Both the position numbers and the translations under genes were made by a program. Positions 23,935 through 33,984 of a DNA stretch of 64,000 nucleotides are shown here, piece by piece. The stretch is taken from positions 212,878,138 to 212,942,137 of the forward strand of contig OY757010.1 in NCBI GenBank assembly GCA_963580285.1, in the 5' to 3' direction. The stretch's first letter is position 1, and each line of letters begins with the position of its first letter. A model generated the notes under the pieces. It searched no databases, was not told the origin of the DNA, and was given only the letters and a program-made list of their open reading frames with translations. Source of the stretch: Lucinisca nassula (Eukaryota; Mollusca; Bivalvia; Lucinida; Lucinidae).

Positions 23935-24980
23935 TAACCCGCCTCACTTTGTATCAGGGCTCAACCATGTGACCTTGGCCTTGAGTTGGCATGGTTTATT
24001 TATGGATACTGCACATCAGCTCACTGAGGGGGTATATTTCACAAGACTTTAATGAAATTCCTTCCATGGGTAAATGAGATATGGAACGGACACAAAATTC
24101 CAAGTTACAAACTCGTGACATTCACCTGTGAACTTGACCTTGAGTTGGCATGGTTTATTTATGGGTTCTGCACATCAGCTCACTAAGAGTGATATTTGAT
24201 GAAAGTTTAATGAAAATCCTTCCAGGGGAAAAGGAGATATTGAACGCACACAAAATTCGAAGTGTCAAACTCTTGACCTTCAACTGTGACCTTGACCTTG
24301 AGTCGGCATGATTTATTTATGTGTTCTGCACATCAGCTCACAAAGGGGGACATTTGATCAAAGTGTAATTAAAATCCTTTCAAGGGTTAAGGAGATATGA
24401 AACGGACACGAAATTCAAAGTTTCAAACTCGTGACCTTCCAATGTGACCTTGATCTTGAGTCGGCATGGTTTTTTATGGGTTCTGCACATCAGCTCACTG
24501 AGGGGGATAATTGGCCAGAGTTTGAGGAGAATCCTTTCAGGGGTAAAGGAGATATGAAACGGACACAAAATGCACAGTTTCAAACTCTTGATCTTCAGAT
24601 GTGACCTTGACCTTGTGTTAGCATGGTTCATTTATCGGCCCTGTACACCAGCTCACTCAAAAGAATATTTGACCAAAGTTTAATGAAAATCCTTCCAAGG
24701 GTAAAGAAGACATGGAACGGACACAAAAATAAAAAAAGTTTCTAAGTTGTGGACTGTGACCTTGACCTTGAGTCGGCATGGTTCATTTATGAGTTCTGCA
24801 CACCAGCTCAATGAGACGAATTGACCAACGTTCTATGCAAATCTATCAAAGGGTTCAGTAGATATGGAGCGGACAAGAAAGTGTTACGGGCAGACAGACG
24901 GATAGATGGACGGACGGATGGACTGACGAAGGACATTCCTATAATCCCCGTTCCGCTTCGCGGTGGGGGATATAAATGCG
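23935..24980 (+). repeat. Repeat F tandem array, about 155-bp units
   Basis: About six units with GTGACCTTGACCTTGAGTYG GCATGGTT, TTCTGCACATCAGCTCACT and GAGATATGRAACGGACACAA. The array ends in GACGGACGGATGGAC-type short repeats and a small GC hairpin CCGTTCCGCTTCGCGG. The overall architecture (tandem core, GGACG tract, terminal hairpin) is like family C elements. Confidence 0.8.
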
Positions 24981-25144
24981 ATGTTCTGTCAAAGGTGGTC
25001 AAAAAGAATTATACCGATATCAGACGTGGTGTCACAGCTAATGATTTTCCATGAAGTGATCGTGCAAATAAACCATTTACGCCCTTGTACTTGTAGTAAC
25101 CACTTCTATATATGGTTTAAATGGGTGTGCCGAACCCGTCAAAA

Positions 25145-25352
25145 TGTCTTAGTCTGTGAAAGGAAATTTCGATTTTGCAATTTTCTCCAAATAATCACAG
25201 CCTTTCCTGGTTGCCACAGAGGCATACGACTTGCTGGAGAAATCGGCGGAGGGTCAGGCCTAAAATTTTCCCACAGTGATGTATGGGCTAAAATGAGTAT
25301 TAACAGCAAGAAACGAAAAAACCGATGATTCAGATTTTCTGAACGGAGTTTA
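25145..25352 (-). repeat. Repeat H (copy 2)
   Basis: Inverted partner of 21325-21545. The minus strand reads LILAHTSLWENFRPDPPP and PASRMPLWQPGKAVIIWRK without stops. Confidence 0.6.
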
Positions 25353-25499
25353 AGGTACCATAGAATTCGGGTTCCGGTATCATAAACTACGTAAAGCTTT
25401 TTCTAAGTTTTATAGACGTCATTCTGATTTGGTCTCAAAATTCAATGTTGGACTTAAAACACTTCTGTAACAAGGCATATCGGAACCCCAATTCTATGG

Positions 25500-25710
25500 T
25501 TATGACTTGTCTTTGAGTGTGTGTATCGCTTATATTATTTTGTTTTGGAGTGCCAATTTGCCATTTTGCGGGAAAGTAACTGTCCTTTTGGCTTTCCGCT
25601 ATTGTTGTTTCCATTAGGGTCTAGTTATTTCCCGTTTGTGTTTATTTCCTTTTCTCTGATGGGAGCTGTGGGTTAATTGTATCGATTTCTGATCATTGCC
25701 TTCCTTTCTG
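25500..25710 (-). repeat. Interspersed repeat A (partial copy 4)
   Basis: Has GCCATTTTGCGGGAAAGTAA and ATCGATTTCTGATCATTGCC. It ends just before the candidate exon at 25716, so the repeat may have supplied the polypyrimidine tract of that exon. Confidence 0.65.
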
Positions 25711-25715
25711 TTAAG

Positions 25716-25997
25716 GACAATCTTACATGTGGTCACAGCGGGAACGTATGACTAAATTCTTCAACACAACAGAATGCACACAATTTCATACGACCGTTGA
25801 AAGAAAAGGGGAATTACGTGGCAGCCAGACTGTCGTCTACTGTACGATCTACTCCGGCGTCCGCAATCTGGTCACAGTGGATGGTATAGGAATGAACAGT
25901 GTCCCCTCCAAATATAGAGTCGGCACCTGCTGTGGCCGCACGATCAGAGAAATGAATGACAATGTCTTGGTCCTGGGAAAATGTAGAGAACGAATAG
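25716..25997 (+). CDS. Candidate internal exon of an unknown host gene
   Basis: A 282-bp open segment (94 codons) preceded by a pyrimidine tract and AG (25714-25715) and followed by a perfect GTAAGT donor at 25998. Both splice junctions fall after the first base of a codon, so the exon is symmetric phase 1-1, typical of extracellular modules. The product has five cysteines and one tandem pair in all (TEC, VVYC, GTCC, GKC) and a potential N-glycosylation site (FNTTE). I recognise no family. No partner exon was found nearby. GC content and codon use differ from the AT-rich surroundings, which supports real coding sequence. It could also be a domesticated or decayed transposon piece. Confidence 0.5.
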
Positions 25998-26189
25998 GTA
26001 AGTCATTACGCACAGTGATATAAAACTGAAAACACGATTCTTGGAATCAGAGGTAGTGTGTGGTGGGGTAATGTTAAGACACTTAAGAGTGGGCGAGGGG
26101 CCTAAATACACTTTAGGGCATTTTAACGCTAGTATAAAAGTAATAACTCTTTAGATCATGAGTGTTAACGAGCAACCACAAACTTAAAG

Positions 26190-26400
26190 AAGTCTGTGTA
26201 ATGAACAACCCTCTAAACCCCTCTTTATATAGAGAAAACTGGGGTTTAAGTGGGTATATATTATTTTTCTTTTTTCTGCTCAGACACATAGGCTGTGGGT
26301 ACTCGTAAGAACCGCCTCAATGAGGCGGTACTAACGAGCTCCCACAACCTATGTTTGCAGTAAAAAAAGAAAAATATCACGAATTCATTAGGAAAACATG
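26190..26400 (-). mobile_element. Hairpin MITE, family H1 (copy 3)
   Basis: ACCCCTCTTTATATAGAGAA, then the hairpin GTGGGTACTCGTAAGAACCG ... GGCGGTACTAACGAG at 26297-26350, then the AAAAATATCACGAATTCAT end. Confidence 0.8.
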
Positions 26401-26454
26401 GCCGTGTGAAATAATGGCGTCCAACATGGTGTCAGAAGTTACATATATTAGATA

Positions 26455-26665
26455 AAAATGATAACATCTTTCTAATTTCTGCTTTCGGCATAGATTGTGG
26501 GTGCTCGTTAGAACCGCCTCAATGAGGCGGTTCTAACGAGTACCCACAATCTATGGTTTGGAGCAAAAATAAGGCAGATAATGTTTACCCCCTTACACCC
26601 CACTTGTCCCTATATAAAATGGGGTTTAGAGGGGTCTTCGTTTCACGGACTTGTTATCGTGAATT
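26455..26665 (+). mobile_element. Hairpin MITE, family H1 (copy 4)
   Basis: Near-perfect hairpin at 26489-26553 around ACCGCCTCAATGAGGCGGT, followed by TACCCCCTTACACCCCACTT and the GGGGTCTTCGTTTCACGG end. It lies in tandem with copy 3, only about 55 bp away. Confidence 0.8.
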
Positions 26666-26759
26666 GTCATCAGAAAAGCACTATGTGGAGCAATCGAAAC
26701 TACTTCTCATTACTTGTTGTCTTGCGTTAACTATCAAACTTTGCGAACCCGTTATATAA

Positions 26760-26910
26760 ATAGAGGATCTTACATGAGTGCTCATGTATTATTGAATTTA
26801 TTAAACGAGTTGAGGAAAAAGGATAAAATGCGAGGCTTTGCCGAGCATTTTATCCTTTTTCCTCAACGAGTTTAATAAATTCAATAATACATGAGCACGA
26901 ATGCAAGATT
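26760..26910 (+). mobile_element. Long-hairpin MITE remnant
   Basis: 54-bp arms (26778-26831 and 26845-26898) are complementary at 52 of 54 positions, with a 13-base loop GAGGCTTTGCCGA. GATCTTACATGAG and GAATGCAAGATTC outside the arms are also roughly complementary. Confidence 0.8.
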
Positions 26911-27375
26911 CTTTTTATCATATGGCATTTAAAACGCATTTTATTCACGATTGATAATAAAAAACATCAATATTCCGCCATTAGTAAACGCGACGTCGTT
27001 AAGGACGTCGTACATGTAACGTTACGGGACGCATCTAACTAATTTGCATATTTAATCCACTAGTGGATTATCGAAAATAATACATGGCGTTATTACACTC
27101 TCAGACGCGACGTTATATGATAAATAACATACCACCCCCACTGTCGGTGTCAAAATTGTTACATGGAATCACTGAGGCAACACTTGAAGAAAACAACTAC
27201 ATTTTTAAACAAGTTCAACTTTATATCTTAGCCACGAAAAGATTTGATACTGTCGTCACCACATAAACAATACACACTTATGAAAACTGGTAGAACTGTA
27301 CTGGATAATTATTTTTGTGGGGGAAGGAAACGGGGCTTAGGGAGGAGCCAGGTGTGGACCAGAAACTTCTTAATG

Positions 27376-27420
<45 letters not shown>

Positions 27421-27730
27421 AGACTTTATTCTGGATAAATTGTGTGTCTTTATTTTCCTTCTTTCTCTGAAACCTGCTATACAAGTTCTCATAATTTGTT
27501 TAAGCATAACTGCCAAAGTATATTTGTATGATCAATGTTATTATTCAGTCATGTTATTTCGCCACTTACTTATTCGCATAATATCCTTAAAAAAGTTTGA
27601 GGAAATGGACTCTATAAGCGTTTTTGCTTCCGTCCAAATCCTGTCATATCTTGTACCTGTATATGTATGTATGTCAACTTGATACTTCTGAATAAATATG
27701 TTTAAACCAAATGCACTATACCACACGGTG
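26910..27730. other. Non-coding; ATT microsatellite and possible CR1 3' tail
   Basis: (ATT)n at 27377-27418, about 14 units. 27680-27712 ends AATAAATATGTTTAAACC, resembling CR1-like 3' ends. Nothing else was recognised. Confidence 0.45.
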
Positions 27731-28080
27731 GTGTTAACGTAATGAAATACCCTTATAACCTGGTGCTTTATGGGTTTTCACCACGACATTTTGGTGGTTC
27801 CAACGGTAATACGTCTTGATGAAATATAGACAAATTCCGCTATTAAAACCGCCTTAAATTAAGACTAATTCTGCTTTGAAAACCTTATTTAGAAGAATGC
27901 GGTTATTATTTCGTGTTATTCTTTCATATTTTCTGCACACTATGTTCTCTGGTCAGGGACCACCTTTGGGTGAGATTGTTCAAATGTGGTATGAAAACCA
28001 CATTTGAACAGTCCCAAAGGTGGTTTTAATATAGGTGGTCTTAATATAGGAAGTTTACTTTATAGTCATGAATTCCCTTC
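27730..28080 (+). mobile_element. Foldback element with 30-bp arms
   Basis: CCACCTTTGGG...TGTTCAAATGTGGT pairs with ACCACATTTGAACA...CCCAAAGGTGG (27961-28026). Flanking ACCGCCTTAAATTAAGAC / GGTGGTCTTAATATAGG segments suggest a larger MITE. Confidence 0.55.
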
Positions 28081-28164
28081 AGAATAATTGCTTTCAAATG
28101 TCCGACAAACATGGCATGACATTAACGTCATCGCCACTTTTTGATGGCAGCAAAATCATTTAAG

Positions 28165-28325
28165 AAATGATTTTTTTTTTGTTTTTCTGCTGTTCATAGC
28201 AGTGTGAACGCAGTGGGTTGCGTGCAAAGTAAATGTACCCTGAAGGGGTTGATATAAATTTTACTAGCGACCCGCTGTCGTTCATACTTTCATGAAAAGC
28301 AGAAAAATTAAGTTTATTTTTTATA
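28165..28325 (+). mobile_element. Imperfect-hairpin MITE
   Basis: TTTTTCTGCTGTTCATAGCA and CAGTGGGTTGC on the left pair with GCGACCCGCTG and CATGAAAAGCAGAAAAA on the right across about 130 bp. Confidence 0.5.
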
Positions 28326-28767
28326 TTTAAATTCTTTGCCCCTCATCACTGGGCGTAAAAATGCTTATAGGGCAAACTTTTAAAGCTTAAAAACATTTAC
28401 ACGCTGTCTTTTTTACAAAAAGCGGAACAGCGTTGGCGTCACCAACGCCAGTACGAAACCATGGTTTAGACCGACGTCACTGAAAATAACGTGATTCGTT
28501 GCGTTCATTGAAGTAACTACATCGTTTTCTATATGTTTACATTAGCCTTTACACTGGAAATGTAAATATATACTAATGGAAAATGCGACGTGCCTTATGT
28601 ATTCCAAAGAAGGAAGACACCTTTTGAACCGATTGTTTAAATTGATCGGTATTTTACGGTAAAGAATAAGCCATTATAAATCTTAATGTTTTACCTAGTA
28701 TATAGAAATTTATTTAAAGGGGTGTTCACACGATTAGACTGGTTCAGTAATTGAAGTGTTTAGTTAC
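28325..28767. other. No gene recognised
   Basis: AT-rich DNA downstream of the candidate last exon. Confidence 0.4.
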
Positions 28768-28919
28768 CCAGGCACAGTTAGTGATCTCTACGGTTGCTCC
28801 AGAGACAGAGACACTGCAGTCTGCAGCAGAGCTGCTTCCTGTATCCACAACAGCTACCACGTTGGTGTAGATACCACTGTCTGGGTTGGTTACTATAATT
28901 GTGCCGTTGGGGTAGCAAG
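28768..28919 (-). CDS. Candidate exon 3 of a minus-strand secreted-protein gene
   Basis: The acceptor TTTTCAG precedes 28919 and a GTAACT donor follows 28768. The exon starts in phase 1, matching the end phase of the exon at 30474-30644; the joined codon is GCT. It encodes CYPNGTIIVTNPDSGIYTNV, AVVDTGSSSAADCSVSVS and ATVEITNCAW: beta-rich, three cysteines, one NGT glycosylation site. I do not recognise the domain. If the donor is not used, the frame ends at a TGA at about 28744, making this a terminal exon. The continuous reading upstream of the acceptor (to 29130) has no such features and is intronic. Confidence 0.55.
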
Positions 28920-29294
28920 CTGAAAATTGTAGTCTTAAGATTATAAGTATAGCAGAATCACTCAACACCGTTGGATATGACACGGTTGGATGGATAAAAA
29001 AATCCACAAATCTAAGGTATGCATAGGTTATAGAAACCGTAAATCCGACTATAGCAGGCGATTGGCTAACAAACTTTCTGCTTGAAGATACGCATATAAT
29101 CAGCTCTGTACTAAACAGCATTGTATACACGGTTTACTCTTCATGGTACAATGTTTATCAAGATACAAAATTGACTCGTTTGTCGTACTGTATATTAAAT
29201 TTGCTTTGCTCGATTTCCTAAAAACCAACAACTTTGGAATGCTTGTAGCTAAGGAAACCGTCTCATGTTAGCCCGAGCAGGAGAGCATTATTAA

Positions 29295-29534
29295 TGGGCC
29301 CCGTCAAGCAATTTTGGTACTTATCGCCTATGCGAGCAGCGAAGATTCAGACGAGCCTGCACACCCGCACAGGCTCGCCAGAAACTTCGCTGCTCGCTCA
29401 TACAAGCAGTGAATCAAGAGGAACCTTCGGACAGAAAGCCATATCCCATGCCCCTCTGAATGGCTGGGCATGCGCAGTTAAATTTAAACATGACGGAATG
29501 CTCGAAGACACAAACTCGCTTGGCGGGGCTCATT
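29295..29534 (+). mobile_element. MITE family M1 (copy 2)
   Basis: Termini GGGCCCCGTCAAGCAATTTT and GCTTGGCGGGGCTC, about 240 bp, with an internal hairpin at 29332-29393 (GCGAGCAGCGAAGATTC ... AACTTCGCTGCTCGC). It lies in the intron between the exons at 30474 and 28919. The 87-codon frame across it is the same artefact that fuses into the RNase H of element 2. Confidence 0.85.
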
Positions 29535-29885
29535 TGATAACTAGTGCTCTTCCCTAACAAAGCTGTCGTTCCCTAACCGTTATATCAATGAAGTGTTGGA
29601 GACAATTTACAAGACAGTTACTTTCCCACAAAATGGCCAATTTGCTATCCAAAGAAAATAATATAAGCGACTCACACACTCAAATACAAGCCATAACAAA
29701 AATAAGCCTTTACGCTTGAACCGTCATAGAATCTAAGGCCTGACCCACTGGCGTGGAATTAAAGAGGGAAGCAAAGTTATCAACTGTGATTGGGTAAACT
29801 ACCATTCATGCAGTCTGTCGTATAATATTTAAGTTCTACCCAATTCAATTTTTAAATCGAAGAATGATAAGTCTCATTAATGGAG
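29535..29885 (+). repeat. Fragments of repeat A and of the segment shared with 21118-21270
   Basis: 29610-29700 resembles repeat A (AGTTACTTTCCCACAAAATG GCC). 29705-29880 contains ACCGTCATAGAATCTAAGG and AAAGAGGGAAGCAAAGTT, as at 21125-21200. Confidence 0.6.
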
Positions 29886-30473
29886 CTCTTACCGCTCTTT
29901 AGCAAAACACGACCATTTTATTGAACGTTGGTGTGCTGCACGTTACTTTTTCTTCTTTTTGTTTTCTTCATTGTTAGTTACTATTCCTCTAGCTGCCATC
30001 GGTAGGTTGTATTCTTTGAGTGTAGAAAGTCCTGTATATTTTGAACCAAGAGACATGAATGACACTTTAGTAATTTTTCACAAATACACTCTTACATTAC
30101 TACGAACGCTAGGGTGAACGCAAATCTTTACGAAGTCAGAAAAGCATGGAATGTACGTCAAGGTCAAATCAAGATGCAGTACTGCTACAAGTATCATTGG
30201 TGATGCTCTAATAGTTCTTGCGTTAGGGTGAACGCAATTGTTGACGGTTTGACGGACGCATGGACGGAAAACCTAACTCCCATATTGCGCTATGCTTGCG
30301 ACAATGAAACGTTTGTCGCCGTTTCATTGCAACTGGTACATGTAAACCTTGGCAGTCATAGTTATTATCATTTAAGTTGAAGAAAATATGATAATAAGAA
30401 AATGGTGTATTTCAAGAGTACACTCTTTAGTAGATGTCAAATATCTCAATTATGCAAAGAGAAACAGCTGTAC

Positions 30474-30644
30474 CTGCATACTTCTTGACTGTACATTGAG
30501 ACACGTCGGTAGCTCCTTCTGCTGTCGTAGTGAGATCTTCTGGACAGGGTAAACATTCATCCCCTGTAAATCCTGTTCTATAAGTGCCAGCGGCGCAAGG
30601 TTGACAAACAAAGTCTAATCCCAAGTATTGCCCGGCAGGACATA
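30474..30644 (-). CDS. Exon 2: GCC2/GCC3 (ephrin-receptor-like) cysteine-rich module
   Basis: Acceptor TTTTGCAG before 30644, donor GTACAG after 30474; 171 bp, phase 1-1. It encodes CPAGQYLGLDFVCQPC, AAGTYRTGFTGDECLPC and TTAEGATDVSQCT, with six cysteines in the C-x10-C-x2-C-x13-C-x2-C-x16-C-like spacing of GCC2/GCC3 domains (Pfam family of ephrin-receptor-like/TNFR-like modules). Such modules occur in tandem in large secreted or extracellular matrix proteins such as SVEP1-like proteins. The neighbouring exon at 31181 encodes a paralogous module with matching phase, so the two splice in frame. Confidence 0.75.
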
Positions 30645-30698
30645 CTGCAAAATTGAAAAAGGGAAATATAAAACAAGTTTTTCACGGAACCTTGAACC

Positions 30699-30701
<3 letters not shown>

Positions 30702-30748
<47 letters not shown>
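30702..30748 (+). repeat. (CT)n microsatellite
   Basis: About 23 CT units in the intron between the two GCC2/GCC3 exons. Confidence 0.95.
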
Positions 30749-30750
<2 letters not shown>

Positions 30751-30769
30751 GACACGAACCATCACGAAA

Positions 30770-31065
30770 AGACGCCCTTATTTGGACCCCCATGAACCCC
30801 ATTTTAATATAGTAAAGCTGGGGTTTACAGGTCTAAACCTTCTTTTTGTTTTTGCTGCTCTAAAACATAGATCGTGGGTACTCGTTAGAACCGTCTCAAT
30901 GAGGCGGTTCTAACGTGTGTCCACAAATCGAGGCGGTTCTTACGAGTACCCACAATCTATGTTTTGAGAGAAATAAGAAAAATATAGAAAACATGTTACT
31001 AAAGTTTTTTCTCGGTGGTAAAATTCACATTATATTTGTATAGGCGTGTTTTCGTAATGATAAAC
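30770..31065 (+). mobile_element. Hairpin MITE, family H1 (copy 5), intronic
   Basis: Begins with ACCCCCATGAACCCCATTTT and has a hairpin whose right arm is partly duplicated (30875-30965). It ends GTATAGGCGTGTTTTCGTAATG near 31060; a further fragment of the arm follows at 31065-31105. Confidence 0.8.
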
Positions 31066-31180
31066 GAGGCGGTTCTAACGAGCACAAATAACCTATCGTT
31101 ACAGTATAAATAAGATAAATTCATGGAATTACATCTGAAAAGTAACCTTTTCGCACGGATATGTTATGTTAGTGACTTAC

Positions 31181-31339
31181 TTGTACATTGAGATGCGTCA
31201 CTCGCTCCCTCAGCGGACGTAGTTTGACCATCTGGACATGGTAGACAATTTTCTCCAGCAAGACCCGATCTGTAGGTACCAATCTCGCAAGGCTGACAAA
31301 TATTATTTGAGCTCAAGAACTGACCAGCTGGACACGTGA
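31181..31339 (-). CDS. Exon 1 (of those visible): GCC2/GCC3 cysteine-rich module
   Basis: Acceptor TATTTCAG before 31339 and perfect donor GTAAGT after 31181; 159 bp (53 codons), phase 1-1. It encodes TCPAGQFLSSNNICQPC, EIGTYRSGLAGENCLPC and QTTSAEGASDASQCT with six conserved cysteines. It is clearly homologous to the exon at 30474-30644, suggesting tandem exon duplication. The reading before the acceptor (PPLLFSIS) is intron. Upstream exons should lie to the right but none was found in the next several kb, so the gene is either larger than the window shows or decayed. Assigned role: extracellular protein-protein interaction. Confidence 0.75.
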
Positions 31340-32105
31340 CTGAAATAGAAAATAGAAGTGGAGGCAATGATCGTCGAGATAAAATCTCTATAATTAATTG
31401 TCATATCAAAAAGGTGTTGAAACCCATTGTAAAAGCATTTATACTAATTAATATTCCATGACGTTTTAAGAGTTCATCATGTGATACAGGCGCTCTTCAC
31501 AATTGAAAACTAGAATTGGTCTCATCAACCATCTTTGATCACATACACACGTGATTAAGATTCGCCATTATCAATTATGACATGCGAACTACATAATTAT
31601 TATTATAATTGAAAACTAACAGCCGAACTATATATATATTCAAGTATGCATTCGATACGTTCTAAATGTTGTTGTACTTGACAACATATTTAGTAATTAT
31701 TCTTGGCAATTAATATTCGAATAGACTTTACATTGTAGCAACATCATAGATAACACGTAGCTGCCATGCCTTCAAACAATCACCGCAGTGCCTTGTACTT
31801 ACTAAGCTAATTCAACAGACAGCAAATTGGTGACATTTTCTTATCTAACAAAGAAAACAGAAAGTCCATTTGAGACTGTCTGCATGATATGTCGAAGTTT
31901 TTATTTGCTTAATGAGAATTTCACATCTCATGCAAACTGTCTTCAATAGACATCCTGTTTTATTGGTTAAAAAAGAAATATGTCACCAATCTATCGTCTC
32001 CTGAAAAGGTTTGTACCCAGAGTCTAAGTAGTCTAAGTTCCGGATGGACGGAAGGATATAAATGATTCTTGGTAACCTTGCAACAAAACCAATACATCAC
32101 GTGAA
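31340..32105. other. Probable intron or intergenic DNA
   Basis: AT-rich, with no recognisable exon or repeat. A further GCC2/GCC3-like exon was looked for and not seen. Confidence 0.4.
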
Positions 32106-32390
32106 CAGGTCTGAAATGAAACCCCCTAAACCCCACTTTATGTGGAGAAAAATAGGGTTTACGGGGGAATGTATTAGTTTTCTTATTTCTGCTCCCAAGA
32201 TATAGGTTATGGGCACTCGTTAGAACTGCCTCAATGAGGCGGTTCTAACGAGCACCACAACCTATGTTTGCAGTATTAATAAGAAAAAAGAAAATATCAC
32301 GGATTTTCATCAGAAAAGTAGCGATATTGGAGATATGAAAAATGCACTATGCCGCATGGGGGTGTTGTCGTAATGACACACAGCTGTTTG
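32105..32390 (-). mobile_element. Hairpin MITE, family H1 (copy 6)
   Basis: ACCCCCTAAACCCCACTTTA, then the hairpin GGGCACTCGTTAGAACTGCC / GGCGGTTCTAACGAGCAC at 32210-32255, with the GAAAATATCACGGATTTTC end. Confidence 0.8.
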
Positions 32391-32434
32391 AATCCGCTGT
32401 TGAATGAGCATAAAACCATGTTCAAACAAACGAA

Positions 32435-33880
32435 ATCCATGTTTCAAACTAGAAATTGTGTTTGTAAAACACTATGCCCCCACTATATGCTTGCCCCTAA
32501 ATGCCGAAATTTTCAAAGGGCCATAACTGAAGAAAAGTTTCCATTTTCAGACTTTTTTTCACACGTTAATCAGGTCATCTACTCGGCATTCCTTATCAGA
32601 CTTTTAAGTTTCAATGCAATAGCTTCATCATTTATCGAGATAGCTTACTTTATTAAAATGACAAATTGGTCAAAGGGTCATAACTCAAGAAAACAAATTA
32701 GCATTTTTGTCAAATATTAACCAGGCGATTTACTCACCATTCCCTATGAGCCTGTTATGTTTCATGTCAATAGCTTAAACGGGTTTTCAGATGGTTAAAA
32801 TGCCAAAATTTTCAAACGGCCATAACTCATAAATATCATTTCAGGCTTGTTTTTAGATTTAATCAGGTCATCTACTCATTTCCTATCAGACTGTCAAGTT
32901 TCAAAGAAATAAACAGTTTTCGAGATATCTTGCTTACAAGGTTATGACGAACTGTTCAAATGGCCATAACTCAAAAAGAAAATTTCAGATCTTTTTAAAA
33001 AATTAATCAGGTCATTTACTCATCATCGCCTATCAGCCTTTTAAGTTTGAAGACAATAGCTCGAATAGTTTTAGAGATATTTTACTTACAAAGTTAAAAT
33101 GCATAAAATTTCAAAGGGCCATAACTCAAGAAATAACTCAGAATTTTTCCAAAAGTTGATCAGGTTACCTACTTATCATTCCCTATCAGTATGTAAAGTT
33201 TCAAGGCAATATCTTAACCAGGTTCAAGCTATCTTGCTTACAAGGTTATATTGCTTTTGGAAACTTTGGGATTTTTGTTTTAAGTAAATTATATCATTTA
33301 CTTATCATCCGCTATGAGCCAGTCAAGTTTAAAGACAATACGAAGTTAAAATACTCAAATTGTCCAGAACTGAGGAAAAAAAGAACAACAACAAAAACAA
33401 AAAGAAACAAATATTTTGTTTAAAAGTTGATCAAGTGATCTACTGATTGTTCCCTATCAGCCTGCCAGTAAAGTTTCAAGCCAATAGCTTAAACGGCTTT
33501 TTCAAGTTAGATATCTTGCTAACAAACTTGCAATGTCAAAATTTTCAAAGGGCCAAAACTAAATATTTAGATTTTTTTTAAAGTCAATCAGTTCATATAC
33601 TAATATTAACTAATAGCTTAAATAGTTTTAGAGATATATTGCTTACAAGATTTCACTGTATTTTTGCAGAGGGACATAGCTCAAGAAAAGGGCATAACCC
33701 TGATAAAAAAATGGGTTAACTATTTTTTTCAAAAGGAATCCATATCCGTATGAAATTTCAAAAATCTAGCATTCAAAGGTTATGCTTACCAGAAAAAAAG
33801 CGTGACGGACGGAAGAACAAAGCCCTAGATATATATTTGTAACCCGCACAATTTCTTCGAAGTTAGGGGCACAATGAAAT
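32435..33880 (+). repeat. Satellite-cored element, family C (copy 3)
   Basis: Starts AAACTAGAAATTGTGTTTGT AAAACACTATGCCCCC, the same left end as copy 1. Eight or nine degenerate units of about 150-165 bp follow, with GGGCCATAACTCAAGAAA, TCATTCCCTATCAGCCTG and GAGATATCTTGCTTACAAG. It ends with CTTCGAAGTTAGGGGCACAA near 33870. The open frames in it are spurious. Confidence 0.8.
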
Positions 33881-33984
33881 TCACGTCGAGCTTTAATCTT
33901 TTATTTTAGATTAAAAATCCTAAGGAATAGCGACATGCCTATATAATTTTGACCTTAAACCCCCCTTTAATATAGCACCAGAGA

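Noticed and set aside
29294..29557. 87-codon frame on the plus strand resembling part of an RNase H fusion
   Set aside because: It is the M1 MITE; the similarity to the 10.4-kb frame is the shared insertion, not a protein.
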